The notes: generated from the letters alone by a model not told the origin. A stretch of 64,000 bases of DNA from Alphaproteobacteria bacterium (GCA_037200445.1 JBBCGH010000001.1:4771162-4835161); one strand, 5' to 3'; counted from the first letter of the stretch, positions 49,952-57,843 are shown. A program made the numbers and translations.

Positions 49952-50253
49952 GAAACTGTCCCCTTCGTTGCTGGGCCGTCTTGCGGCGAGCCTCCCGCCC
50001 GCGAGCATTTACGCATCGCGGCACGGCCGCCTAAGCGCGCGCGCCATTCCAAAGCTTTTGAAATCCCTGGCCGTCCACCGCCGGCAAGCCACGGATTCCG
50101 CGCCAAATCTGTCCAAACTAGGGCACCTGCGCCGTTTTTATCCCGCTCTAACAGGCCCGATTATGGTTAAGGCTTTGTTACGGATTGACCTCCAGCGCCC
50201 GATAGTCGCGGGCCGCAACTATTCGATCTTGGTCGCCGGCTAGCGGAGCTTGG
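49952..50253. other. Intergenic region between tolQ and the toxin-antitoxin pair
   Basis: No coding sequence is supported. It should hold the tolQ promoter on the minus strand. The region is less GC-rich near 50100-50190 (TTTTTATCCCGC, TTATGGTTAAGGC), but no convincing -35/-10 pair could be placed. No RNA gene or repeat was recognised. Confidence 0.3.
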
Positions 50254-50290
50254 TTGACATACTGACATATCAATGGATATGTCTAGACAT
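50254..50290 (+). promoter_or_regulatory. Putative promoter and autoregulatory palindrome of the toxin-antitoxin operon
   Basis: TTGACA (50254-50259) makes a consensus-like -35. An inverted repeat, GACATATC-AATG-GATATGTC (50264-50283), overlaps the expected -10 region (ATATGT, 50277-50282), and GTCTAGAC follows at 50281-50288. If this is the promoter, transcription would begin almost at the ATG at 50291, giving a leaderless message. Overlap of palindrome and promoter is typical of antitoxin self-repression. Confidence 0.55.
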
Positions 50291-50560
50291 ATGATCAAGC
50301 GCACCACTGTCAGACTTCCTGCCGAGCTCTTGAGAAAGGCGCAGCGCAAGGCGGCGGCGGAAGGACGGACTCTGACAGGGCTGATGGAAGAAGGCCTGCG
50401 CTACGTCGTGTCGGACCCACCCGTCGCGAAAAAGGAACGAGTCATGCCGCGCGTGAGCACGGCGACTGGCGGCTTTGCGCCAGGCATCAATAGTACCCGC
50501 GACATCGAGGAGATGCAGGACCTCGAATACATCGAAAAGTTGCGGCGGGGCTTCCGGTGA
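50291..50560 (+). CDS. Ribbon-helix-helix-type antitoxin (VapB-like)
   Basis: An 89 aa protein. The N-terminal ribbon-helix-helix is RTTVRLPAELLRKAQRKAAA then EGRTLTGLMEEGLRYVVSD. The C-terminus is less ordered (FAPGINSTRDIEEMQDLEYI) and would wrap the toxin. The ATG at 50291 is preferred because the upstream ATGs (50273, 50279) lie inside the palindrome and before the likely transcript start; no Shine-Dalgarno is seen before any of them. The stop overlaps the toxin start by four bases (GTGA). It is predicted to bind its own promoter palindrome. Confidence 0.8.
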   Translation: MIKRTTVRLPAELLRKAQRKAAAEGRTLTGLMEEGLRYVVSDPPVAKKERVMPRVSTATGGFAPGINSTRDIEEMQDLEYIEKLRRGFR

Positions 50561-50994
50561 TCCTGCCGGACGTTAACGTCCTGATCTACGCGTTTAGACC
50601 TGACGATCCTTCGCATGGCATCGCCCGCACCTGGCTTGACGACGTGGTCGCGGGAGAGTCTCGCTTCGCTCTCTCCAAGCTCGCCTTGAGCGCGGTGGTC
50701 CGCATCACGACGGACTCACGCGGAAATCGACAGGCTGCATCGCTCGCTGACGCGTTCGGGTTCTGCGATGACCTGCTCGCTCAACCGCACTGCGTCCTGC
50801 TCGAGCCCGGCGAGCGCCATTGGGACATTTTCCAAACGCTCTGCGTAGAAACCAATACCCGCGGTCGCGCCGTTACTGATGTGTGGTACGCCGCGCTAGC
50901 GATCGAATGGGGATGCGAGTGGGTGACGTTTGATCGCGATTTCGCACGCTTTCCGCGCCTCAAATACACAATCCTTCCTTCGCGCTTGGGCTGA
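50557..50994 (+). CDS. vapC: PIN-domain toxin (VapC-like ribonuclease)
   Basis: A 145 aa PIN-domain protein with a GTG start overlapping the antitoxin stop. Acidic metal ligands appear in ILPDVNVLIYAFRPDDPSH (D5), GRAVTDVWYAALAIEWGCEW and WVTFDRDFARFPRLKY. These fit the four-acid site of Mg-dependent VapC nucleases, which cut tRNA or rRNA when freed. The target is unknown. It is paired with the RHH antitoxin and convergent with DUF2852, with a hairpin between them. Confidence 0.88.
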   Translation: MILPDVNVLIYAFRPDDPSHGIARTWLDDVVAGESRFALSKLALSAVVRITTDSRGNRQAASLADAFGFCDDLLAQPHCVLLEPGERHWDIFQTLCVETNTRGRAVTDVWYAALAIEWGCEWVTFDRDFARFPRLKYTILPSRLG

Positions 50995-51002
50995 AAAGCA
51001 TC

Positions 51003-51030
51003 GGGCCGCGCGTCTTGCGACGAGCGGCCC
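51003..51030. terminator. Hairpin between convergent toxin and DUF2852 genes, possible bidirectional terminator
   Basis: The 12-base arms (51003-51014 and 51019-51030, GGGCCGCGCGTC type) pair with one mismatch around a TTGC loop. There is only a weak T run on the minus side (GCTTTTCAG) and none on the plus side, so termination is a suggestion. Confidence 0.5.
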
Positions 51031-51055
51031 GGAAATCGCAGGGCTGCGGGGGAGG

Positions 51056-51526
51056 TCAGCTCTGCGGCGCAGAAGCCTCAGGCGTCTGGCGGTTGCGCCG
51101 CTCAGCCATGAACTGGTCGAACTCCTGCTTGTCCTTGGCAAAGCGCAGCCGCTCGAGAAAGTCGCGGAACTCGCGCTGCTCGTCTTCGAGGCGGCGCAGC
51201 GTCTCGGTGCGGTATTCGTCGAAGGCATGGTTGCCGCTCGAACGGGGCGCGCCCCAGGGGCCGAAGCCGTGCGAGCCGAAGCGCTCCATCTGCTCGCGTA
51301 CGCGGCCCATTTTCTCTTCCATGCGCGCCATCTTCCGCTGCCAGCGGTCGCCGCTGTAGCACCCCATGTTTCTGCTCCAGAATGTGAAAGCGAGGATCGC
51401 GAGCCCGACCGGCCACCAGACGATGAAGCCGAGGATCAGCAGCACGACCCAGGCGGGGTGGATTCGCATCGAGGGACCGCGCCAGCGGTCGTAGCGGTCG
51501 TCGTACATCCGTTCAGCAGTGGACAT
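51056..51526 (-). CDS. DUF2852 membrane protein
   Basis: A 156 aa protein. One hydrophobic span (WVVLLILGFIVWWPVGLAIL) is followed by AFTFWSRNMGCYSGDRWQRK, then a long charged helical region (MARMEEKMGRVREQMERFG, then EYRTETLRRLEDEQREFRD). This matches the DUF2852 family of Hyphomicrobiales. Function unknown. A perfect palindrome, probably an operator, lies 22 bp upstream of its start and a TetR gene is just upstream on the same strand. It is likely controlled by that regulator, which is inference. Confidence 0.85.
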   Translation of the reverse strand: MSTAERMYDDRYDRWRGPSMRIHPAWVVLLILGFIVWWPVGLAILAFTFWSRNMGCYSGDRWQRKMARMEEKMGRVREQMERFGSHGFGPWGAPRSSGNHAFDEYRTETLRRLEDEQREFRDFLERLRFAKDKQEFDQFMAERRNRQTPEASAPQS

Positions 51527-51547
51527 GGCTTTGGCCTCGCCGTGTGA

Positions 51548-51566
51548 ATGTAAATAACATTTACAT
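51548..51566. promoter_or_regulatory. Perfect palindrome upstream of DUF2852, likely TetR operator
   Basis: ATGTAAAT-AAC-ATTTACAT: two perfect eight-base arms with a three-base spacer, 22 bp upstream of the DUF2852 start. The AT-rich sequence stands out from its GC-rich surroundings. A related half-site, CATGTAAGG, lies in front of the TetR gene near 52365, suggesting control of both by the same regulator. Confidence 0.75.
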
Positions 51567-51634
51567 ACCTAGAAGAGGGCCCGCCCCTTGTCAAGCGGCG
51601 CCCTGACGCAGGCGATCACGAAGCTGTGGGCCAA

Positions 51635-51705
51635 AGCATGATCCCGAAAAGCATGTCCTCGACACCGATCGGGGATGGGTACCGGTTTTGGGAAAAGATC
51701 ATGCT
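51635..51705. repeat. GAGCATG-type stem-loop element, copy 3 (after the first TetR gene)
   Basis: The arms AGCATGATC (51635-51643) and GATCATGCT (51697-51705) enclose a CCGAAAA block, a 20 bp insertion like that in copy 2, GGGTACCGG and TTTTGGGAAAA. The element ends three bases from the stop codon of the TetR gene at 51709. Confidence 0.85.
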
Positions 51706-51708
51706 CAA

Positions 51709-52350
51709 TCAAGAATCTGGGCTCGGATCGATCCCAAGGCCGCGCAGATAAACGAGAACTCCGGCTTCGAGCAGTTCCTCCGGCGTCATCGGCAGCTTGC
51801 GCCGCCCCTCGTCGCCGCGCGCAAATAGCGATGCGGTGCCGTGGGACAAGGACCACACGTGCAGTGCGACCATTAGCGCGGGAGGCCGCCTGCCGGCCGG
51901 CATCCGCGCGATCAGCGTCTCGGAGGCGGTGCGGATCACCCCGAAGGCCCGGTCACCGGCAACGGAAAGCTCCGGGCTGATATCGTGCGGCACGCCCGCT
52001 TCGAACATCGCCGAGTAGTACGCCGGCTCTTTGCGGGCGAATTCCAAGTACGCCTTGCCGAGCCGCTCGAAGGCCGCGAACGGCCCGGGCGCACCACCAT
52101 TCCAGGCGCGCTCCAGCGCGGTGGCGAACTCCTCGAAGCCGCGCTTGGCAACGTCGGCCAGCAGCTCATCGCGATCGCGGAAATGCCGGTAGGGCGCGGC
52201 CGGACTGACGCCCGCCCAGCGGGCGGCTTCGGCGAACGTGAAGCCGGCCGGGCCCTTCTTGGCGATCAGCTCCAGCGCGGCGCGGATCAGCGCCTCTTTC
52301 AAGTTGCCGTGGTGATAGCCGCGCGGGCCGTCATGGCGGGACCAGCTCAT
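51709..52350 (-). CDS. TetR/AcrR-family regulator with a WHG domain
   Basis: A 213 aa repressor. The N-terminal helix-turn-helix is GFTFAEAARWAGVSPAAPYR then HFRDRDELLADVAKRGF. The ligand domain contains VALHVWSLSHGTASLFARG, a W...HG pattern typical of the TetR_C_33/WHG subgroup. It probably binds the palindrome at 51548 and its own leader, and controls DUF2852. The ligand is unknown. It is transcribed toward DUF2852, with a stem-loop element directly after its stop codon. Confidence 0.88.
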   Translation of the reverse strand: MSWSRHDGPRGYHHGNLKEALIRAALELIAKKGPAGFTFAEAARWAGVSPAAPYRHFRDRDELLADVAKRGFEEFATALERAWNGGAPGPFAAFERLGKAYLEFARKEPAYYSAMFEAGVPHDISPELSVAGDRAFGVIRTASETLIARMPAGRRPPALMVALHVWSLSHGTASLFARGDEGRRKLPMTPEELLEAGVLVYLRGLGIDPSPDS

Positions 52351-52405
52351 GTGAAGGGTCCTTACATGAGTCAGCCGGCGGCGTCACGCCGCGTGACCGC
52401 AAGGC

Positions 52406-53041
52406 CTAACGCGGCTTCCCGCAGATCACCGCGATCGCCGCCTTCGCCAGCGCCTCGAGCTCCTTGCGCGGGATGCCGGCGCGTGAGCGGATCGCCAGCG
52501 TGTGCAGCGTACCGGTCGCCAGATACGCGAGTGCCGCGGGATCGGCATCGCGCGCGATCTCGCCGCGTCCCCTCGCCTGTTCGATCTGCTTGCGCAAAAA
52601 ATCATCCGCGTTGCGCACGCGGTCGGCGAGAAATTTCCGCACATCATCGTCAACAGCAGCAACAGTAGCAGCGGTGCCGACCGTGTAGCAGCCGCGCGGC
52701 CCGTCGCCGAAATAGAGGTCGAGCGCCTTGTCGTAGAAGCGCTTGAGAAACACGCGCAGCGGCGGATCGTCGGTGAGCGCCTCGCGCGCGAGCGATCTGC
52801 CCTCCTCCATGTAGTAGTCGAGCGTCTTGAGATAAATCTCGCGCTTGTCGCCGAACGCCGCATAAAGACTCGGCCGGTTCATGCCGGTCGCCGCGACCAG
52901 ATCGTCAAGCGAAGTCCCGGCGTACCCCGCCTTCCAGAACGTCGCAGCGGCGCGCGCCAGCGCCTCATCCGGATCGTAGGCGCGCGGGCGGCCGCGCCGC
53001 TTCGGCCCGGCCTTTGGTTCCTTCACACTTTTTTGTACCAT
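52406..53041 (-). CDS. TetR/AcrR-family regulator, divergent from the glutathione transferase gene
   Basis: A 211 aa regulator. A basic N-terminus (KRRGRPRAYDPDEAL) leads into the helix-turn-helix TSLDDLVAATGMNRPSLYAA then FGDKREIYLKTLDYYM. The C-terminal ligand domain has ARGRGEIARDADPAALAYLA. It is divergent from the glutathione transferase gene, with about 70 bp between start codons, and probably represses it and itself through the imperfect palindrome at 53071. The inducer is unknown, possibly an electrophile. Confidence 0.88.
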   Translation of the reverse strand: MVQKSVKEPKAGPKRRGRPRAYDPDEALARAAATFWKAGYAGTSLDDLVAATGMNRPSLYAAFGDKREIYLKTLDYYMEEGRSLAREALTDDPPLRVFLKRFYDKALDLYFGDGPRGCYTVGTAATVAAVDDDVRKFLADRVRNADDFLRKQIEQARGRGEIARDADPAALAYLATGTLHTLAIRSRAGIPRKELEALAKAAIAVICGKPR

Positions 53042-53070
53042 CTCGCAAAAAATCCCTTGACGCGTGCTTA

Positions 53071-53092
53071 TTTAGTGCGGAACAGTACAAAA
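53071..53092. promoter_or_regulatory. Imperfect palindrome between the TetR and glutathione transferase genes, likely operator
   Basis: TTTAGTGCGG-AA-CAGTACAAAA: the two ten-base arms match at seven of ten positions when one is reverse-complemented. It lies 20 bp upstream of the transferase start and 30 bp upstream of the divergent TetR start. A TTGACG (53057-53062) upstream of it may be a -35 element for the transferase. Confidence 0.5.
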
Positions 53093-53112
53093 ATCAAAAC
53101 AGGGAGATGTCC

Positions 53113-53745
53113 ATGCAGCTCTATTTCGCTCCGCTGGCCTGCTCGATGGCAACCCGCATCGCATTATACGAAACCGGCGCGGATGCGCAGTATATCCAGC
53201 GCGACCGCAACAAGCGCCTGCCCGACGGCTCGGACTTCACCGCCATCAACCCGCTCGGCATGGTGCCGACCTTGCGCACCGGCGCGGGCAAGCTCATCAC
53301 CGAGAACGCCGCGATCCTGCAATACGTCGCCGACCGCGCGCCGCAGGCGGGCCTCGTGCCGGCGAGCGGCATCGCGCGGGCGCGGCTGCATCAATGGCTC
53401 TCCTTCATCGGCACCGAGCTGCACAAGGCCGTGTACCTACCGCTGCTCAGCAAGGTCGCGCCCGCCGAGGTGAAGGCTTACGCGCTGAGCCTTGCGGACG
53501 CGCGCTTTGCGATCGTCGAGAAGCATCTGACGGAGCGCGAATTCCTGCTCGATGCGTTCAGCGTCGCGGACGCCTTTCTCTTTACAGTGCTGAACTGGAC
53601 CGGCGCGACGCCGCTGAAGCTCGATGCGTATCCGGCGATCCAGGCTTACGTGGCGCGGCTGGCGAAACGGCCGAGCATCGCCAAGGCGCTGGGCGAGGAG
53701 CTGGAGATGTACAAGGCGGAGGTGGCGCGGGCGAAGGCGGCGTAG
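53113..53745 (+). CDS. Beta-class glutathione S-transferase
   Basis: A 210 aa cytosolic transferase. The thioredoxin-like N-terminal domain begins MQLYFAPLACSMATRIALYE, with the beta-class Cys at residue 10, and contains INPLGMVPTLRTGAGKLITE and NAAILQYVADRAP. The all-helical C-terminal domain has LLDAFSVADAFLFTVLNW. It conjugates or reduces electrophiles with glutathione. The ATG at 53113 has AGGGAG six bases upstream; an ATG six bases earlier lies too near that site. It is divergent from a TetR gene that probably regulates it. Confidence 0.9.
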   Translation: MQLYFAPLACSMATRIALYETGADAQYIQRDRNKRLPDGSDFTAINPLGMVPTLRTGAGKLITENAAILQYVADRAPQAGLVPASGIARARLHQWLSFIGTELHKAVYLPLLSKVAPAEVKAYALSLADARFAIVEKHLTEREFLLDAFSVADAFLFTVLNWTGATPLKLDAYPAIQAYVARLAKRPSIAKALGEELEMYKAEVARAKAA

Positions 53746-53998
53746 CGGCGGAAACGCGCCGCAGGGTGGGGAACGCGCGAGCGCGTGCCCACCATCCAAC
53801 GAGCCGATTCTCCTTCTTCGTCATGGCCGGGCTTGTCCCGGCCATCCCGCTTGGGTGGGTGCGATCCCTGTAGGGCGGGCACGGCGCGCTGCGTGTGCCG
53901 GCACGTCGTCCACGCGACACTCCTCTGCCAGAATGCGATAGTCGCTGTTCGTCTGCCGAATCGCGGCGTCCTTTCGCCTCCGCCCGTGGGCACAAACT

Positions 53999-54955
53999 AT
54001 GCCTCAAAAAACATATACGACGCTTGATGATGTGCGAACGATCGTCACCGAGCAAATCCAGGAAGGCATAAACCTCGAATACAAGGGGTCATCCGTCCTG
54101 GTGAATCGCGATGCCAATACCGTTTGCAAGACGGTGTCGGCCCTAGCCAACTCGGCAGGCGGCACTTTCATCATTGGAATTGAAATGAAAGACCTACTGC
54201 CGGTTCGTATCGATGATGGCACGCCCGGCCCTTCGAAACGGGATTGGATTTATCAAATTATCAATAGCGGCACTTTCCCTGCCGTGGAGGCAGTTGAAAT
54301 TCGAGAGTTTCAAGCCCCGTCGGGCACAATCTATGTGATTGAGGTGCCGCTTAGTCCACAAGCCCCGCATCAGAGTAACGATCGCAAATACTACAAACGC
54401 CGTGGCTCACACAGCGAGGTGATGGAACACTATGAAATCGAGGACGTGCGAAACAGGCCCAAGCGAGCGCTGATGCCCCTGCGGGTAGAGTTGCACACTC
54501 AAGGCATCCTCGCCTATCTACGCTTAGCCAACAGCCACGAGACGGACGCAGTCACCCAGCTTCGGTGTGAAATCGATGCTAATTTTTCACTTGGGCACGA
54601 TGGTCTAGCCGTACTTAGGGATCGTGGGTTGCGCGCCCTGTTGCCCGGATCGGAGCTGCACTTCTTGCTCGGTTCGATGATCGAAGTGCTTCAAACGCAA
54701 GAACCTACCATTACCTTCAAGTTCAGCTACGCGTTTCACGAAGCAACTATGGCTCAATCCGTCACGTTTTATCTCGCCGATTTGGACAGAACTGCGATTG
54801 TGACTTCTCCTGTCGAACGCGTGTTGGAAACCCTTGGTAACAAAATAGACAAGGCAACAGATCAGCTTAGAGAGCTGCACCGTAGCGCCGAAACGCTAAC
54901 CAGCGCCGTCGACGGTACTGGCTTGAGAGTGTCACAGCGCACCCTACGAACTTAA
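53999..54955 (+). CDS. Schlafen/AlbA_2-type ATPase-like protein on lower-GC DNA
   Basis: A 318 aa protein. The N-terminal AlbA_2 domain shows EGINLEYKGSSVLVNRDANT, CKTVSALANSAGGTFIIGIE and YYKRRGSHSEVM, the pattern of Schlafen AlbA_2 proteins (PF04326), which occur with helicases, restriction systems and phage-defence islands. The C-terminal part is not recognised. G+C is close to one half by eye, well below its neighbours, and codon use is different (many A/T third positions), which suggests horizontal acquisition. The end may be frameshifted: the next frame (54960) reads as a natural continuation. No partner genes beyond that fragment were recognised. Confidence 0.75.
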   Translation: MPQKTYTTLDDVRTIVTEQIQEGINLEYKGSSVLVNRDANTVCKTVSALANSAGGTFIIGIEMKDLLPVRIDDGTPGPSKRDWIYQIINSGTFPAVEAVEIREFQAPSGTIYVIEVPLSPQAPHQSNDRKYYKRRGSHSEVMEHYEIEDVRNRPKRALMPLRVELHTQGILAYLRLANSHETDAVTQLRCEIDANFSLGHDGLAVLRDRGLRALLPGSELHFLLGSMIEVLQTQEPTITFKFSYAFHEATMAQSVTFYLADLDRTAIVTSPVERVLETLGNKIDKATDQLRELHRSAETLTSAVDGTGLRVSQRTLRT

Positions 54956-54959
54956 GGAC

Positions 54960-55157
54960 TTGCCGCAGCTATTCAATCCGCGGGAGTTCGATGCTGCGGG
55001 CTACAGCATCATTGCAGATATCTCGATGGATGAGGCCTACGCTCTAAATCGGCTCTTTCGATATTTCCCGCAGGCGCAGGCGAAAGAACAATACGAGCAG
55101 ATTTCTCCCGCGGTCCGAGAACGCTTCGAGAAGCATTTCAAAGTCGATTTTGCGTAG
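54960..55157 (+). CDS. 65-residue frame, probable C-terminal fragment of the AlbA_2 protein
   Basis: Begins at a TTG four bases past the previous stop and reads PQLFNPREFDAAGYSIIADI then DEAYALNRLFRYFPQAQAKE, ending KHFKVDFA. It lacks a convincing ribosome-binding site and a standard start codon. The same frame is open upstream to 54927, reading SAPYELKDL into it. The simplest view is that it is the C-terminus of the preceding protein, separated by one indel near 54925. As a separate gene it would need a TTG start or an internal ATG at 55026. Confidence 0.45.
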   Translation: MPQLFNPREFDAAGYSIIADISMDEAYALNRLFRYFPQAQAKEQYEQISPAVRERFEKHFKVDFA

Positions 55158-55238
55158 CCCGCGGTGGCATACGAAGATTCTGACCCGGTTCGCCTCGATG
55201 GAGCCCTTCGCGCCTTTGCCCACCCTACGACTCACGCT

Positions 55239-56084
55239 TCACTTGAGATACCGCTCCAGAAACTCGCGCAGGCGGCGCCTCGCATCATCAGCCGCCGCGC
55301 CGTTGTATTCGAGCCAGTGACCGAACAACGTCGTGCCCGGCTCAAGGTGCGGATAAAAGAATCCGTGGTACGCGCCCGGATAGACGATGAGTTCGACGGG
55401 CGGCCCGTCGTTGCCCCATCCGGCGACCTTGCTGGAGCAGTCTGCCGCTGGTGTCCAATCGTCGAGGGCCCCGATAAAGATGAGGGTGGGGATCGCCGGA
55501 CGTGCCATGGCCTGTCTGCATGGAGGATAGAACGCAGCCGCCGCGCGGAAGCGCAGGTTGCCTGGAGGAATGAACGGTTCGAACGAATTGGGTTCGGCCA
55601 CCGAGAGGGTCACCCAGGCGCCAGCCGAGAAACCGACCACCGCCACGCGCTGCGGATCGACGAAGGCTTGGCGGCTCAGGAACAGGAGAGCGCCGTAGGC
55701 ATCCGGCCTGCGCGTCAGGAAGGTGGCAAACGCGGTCGATGTGCAGGCGTGATCGATGCCGCGCGTCGCATAGCTGTCGACAAGCAGGACGACATAGCCC
55801 TGGCCGACAAGGTCATCGGTGAGCCTTTGCCTGGTCGTGTCACGTATTCCGGCGCAGCCGTGCAGTCCGACGACCGCCGGAAACGGGCCTGCGCCATCGG
55901 GCTTGGCCAGATACCCCTCGATGCGGTCGCCGCGAATGAGCCCGCCTGAAACGAGCCGTTGAGAGGCGCTGTCAAACGCGACGCGCTCCAGAGATGCGGC
56001 CCGTGCGTCGGCCATCGGCACACACAGGACGCACCACAGCATCAGCATTGCGGTGGCCTGGACTGTTCTATGCAATCGCGTCAT
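55239..56084 (-). CDS. Exported dienelactone-hydrolase-like alpha/beta hydrolase
   Basis: A 281 aa protein. The signal peptide is TAMLMLWCVLCVPMADARAA. The fold begins EGYLAKPDGAGPFPAVVGLH, then GCAGIRDTTRQRLTDDLVGQ; the nucleophile is VAVVGFSAGAWVTLS (S153), the acid FIGALDDWTP, and the His PGAYHGFF (H240). The nucleophile is Ser rather than the Cys of classic dienelactone hydrolase. Six cysteines in the mature protein suggest disulfides, fitting export. The start at 56084 lies 66 bp from the divergent TPP enzyme start; a very long frame on this strand continues past it through that gene but is not protein-like there. Confidence 0.82.
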   Translation of the reverse strand: MTRLHRTVQATAMLMLWCVLCVPMADARAASLERVAFDSASQRLVSGGLIRGDRIEGYLAKPDGAGPFPAVVGLHGCAGIRDTTRQRLTDDLVGQGYVVLLVDSYATRGIDHACTSTAFATFLTRRPDAYGALLFLSRQAFVDPQRVAVVGFSAGAWVTLSVAEPNSFEPFIPPGNLRFRAAAAFYPPCRQAMARPAIPTLIFIGALDDWTPAADCSSKVAGWGNDGPPVELIVYPGAYHGFFYPHLEPGTTLFGHWLEYNGAAADDARRRLREFLERYLK

Positions 56085-56150
56085 TGACGGGCCGTCGCCG
56101 GGCATGGTTGCGTAGGTGATCACCTCATCATCCAGACAGTAGCCCGCACC

Positions 56151-57833
56151 ATGCCCAAGCTCTACGAAGCCCTCGCGGAAGCATTCCATGCCGAGGGAGT
56201 GGACACGCAGTTCGTCCTGATGGGCGACGGCAACATGCACTGGTGCACCGCCTTCGCGAAGCTGCCGGGCGTGGAGACCGTCCACGTGCGCCACGAGCAC
56301 GCGACCGTGGCGGCGGCGACCTCTTACAATATCGCGACCGGCAAGGTCGCGGTTGCGTCGGTCACCTGCGGCCCCGGCGTAACCCAGCTGATGACGGCGC
56401 TGCCGGCGGCGGTGCGCGCGCAGTTGCCGCTGGTGGTGTTCGCCGGCGAGGCGCCGATCAACGCCAAGTTCTACAACCAGGCGATCGACCAGGCGCCGCT
56501 GGTGGCGGCGACCGGGGCTAAATACATCGCGGCGCATAGCCTGCCGCGCATGATGGACTACGTGCGCGAGGCCTTCCACGTCGCGAAAGTCGAACGCTGC
56601 CCCGTGGTGCTCGGCGTTCCCTATGACCTGCAGAAGGTCGAATACACGGCGAACCACCCTTACGAGACCTCCGAGATGTATCAGCCCAAAGTGGGCCGCA
56701 TGCATCCTGATCCCGCTGTGGTGGCCGAGGCCGTAGAGCGCCTGGCCGCCGCGAAGCGGCCGATCATCCTCGGTGGCCGTGGCGTGCTCTACTCCGGCTC
56801 GCGCGACGCGGTGATCAAGCTCGCCGATCGCTGCGGCGCATTGCTCTCGAACACGCTGCCCACGCGCGGCCTGTTCCACGATCATCCATTCGGACTTGGC
56901 ATCGTCGGGAGTTACTTCACGGCGCTGGGCCGGGAGATATATGAATCCGCGGACGTGGTGCTCGCGGTCGGGACCAGCCTCTCCTATTACGTCGGCGGCG
57001 GGCACTTCTGGCCCAAGGCCTACAAGATCCAGCTCGACGATGCGCCGCGCGGCCTGCGCGATGGGCTCAAGGCCGCCGATCTCTACATCAAGTCGGATGC
57101 GCTGGTCGGCGTCGAGGCGATCCTCGCCGGCCTCGAAAAGAAGCTCGGCGCCGGCAAGCCGACGGCGGCGACGATCCGCTCGAAGGAGCTCGCGCACCGC
57201 ATCGCCACCGAGCCGGCGGATTCGATGCCCTTCGACATCGAGCCCGACCTGCTCGATCCGCGCGCCGTCGTCGAAGCCGTCGACACGGTCGTGCCGAAAG
57301 ATTGGGACGTCGTCGTCGGCGGCGGCCATCAGGCCTACTTCCCTGCCCAGATGCGCGGGCGGCCGGCGGAGCGCTACACGACGGTCCGCGAGTTCGGCGC
57401 GGTCGGCAACGGATTGTCGTATGCGCTCGGCATTGCGGCTGCGCGCCGGCAGGGCCGCGAGGGCAAGATCGTGCTGTTCGAAGGGGACGGCGGGCTGTTG
57501 TTCAACATCCAGGAATTTGAGACGCTGAAACGCCAAGGATATCGCATGCTGATCTGCGCGATGAACGATGGCGGCTACGGCTCGGAGTTTCACAAGCTGC
57601 GCGCCGACAAGATCGACGATGGCCTGGCCATCTTCGGCCGCCCCGCGCTTGAAAACATCGGGCGCGGCTTCGGGCTACGCGGCCACGAGGTGCGCGACGT
57701 GTCGATCATCCCGAAACTGTTCGCCGACTTCGTCGCGCAGGGCGAAAGCGAAATCTGGAACATCCAGATTTCGGATCAGGTCACCGCGCCGGTGATCCGC
57801 CAGACCATCAAGCGCGGACACGGGAATATGTGA
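56151..57833 (+). CDS. Thiamine-diphosphate-dependent enzyme (acetolactate synthase superfamily)
   Basis: A 560 aa enzyme. The PYR-domain Glu is in VRHEHATVAAATSYNIATG; the central domain has AKRPIILGGRGVLYSGSRDA; the PP-domain cofactor and Mg motif is LFEGDGGLLFNIQEFETLKR with NDGGYGSEFHK, giving the GDG...N pattern. The family includes acetolactate synthase, benzoylformate decarboxylase and sulfopyruvate or oxalyl-type enzymes; the reaction is not identifiable from motifs alone. The ATG at 56151 starts at the conserved helix. No small regulatory subunit (ilvH-like) lies beside it, arguing against a biosynthetic acetolactate synthase. The relative at 3108-4775 is frameshifted. Confidence 0.9.
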   Translation: MPKLYEALAEAFHAEGVDTQFVLMGDGNMHWCTAFAKLPGVETVHVRHEHATVAAATSYNIATGKVAVASVTCGPGVTQLMTALPAAVRAQLPLVVFAGEAPINAKFYNQAIDQAPLVAATGAKYIAAHSLPRMMDYVREAFHVAKVERCPVVLGVPYDLQKVEYTANHPYETSEMYQPKVGRMHPDPAVVAEAVERLAAAKRPIILGGRGVLYSGSRDAVIKLADRCGALLSNTLPTRGLFHDHPFGLGIVGSYFTALGREIYESADVVLAVGTSLSYYVGGGHFWPKAYKIQLDDAPRGLRDGLKAADLYIKSDALVGVEAILAGLEKKLGAGKPTAATIRSKELAHRIATEPADSMPFDIEPDLLDPRAVVEAVDTVVPKDWDVVVGGGHQAYFPAQMRGRPAERYTTVREFGAVGNGLSYALGIAAARRQGREGKIVLFEGDGGLLFNIQEFETLKRQGYRMLICAMNDGGYGSEFHKLRADKIDDGLAIFGRPALENIGRGFGLRGHEVRDVSIIPKLFADFVAQGESEIWNIQISDQVTAPVIRQTIKRGHGNM

Positions 57834-57843
57834 ACACCCATCC

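Noticed and set aside
56085-57593. Very long minus-strand reading frame extending the dienelactone-hydrolase-like gene to 784 codons
   Set aside because: The upstream part lies antisense to a clear thiamine-diphosphate enzyme and is arginine/histidine/aspartate-rich with no domain; it is open only because of GC-rich codon bias.
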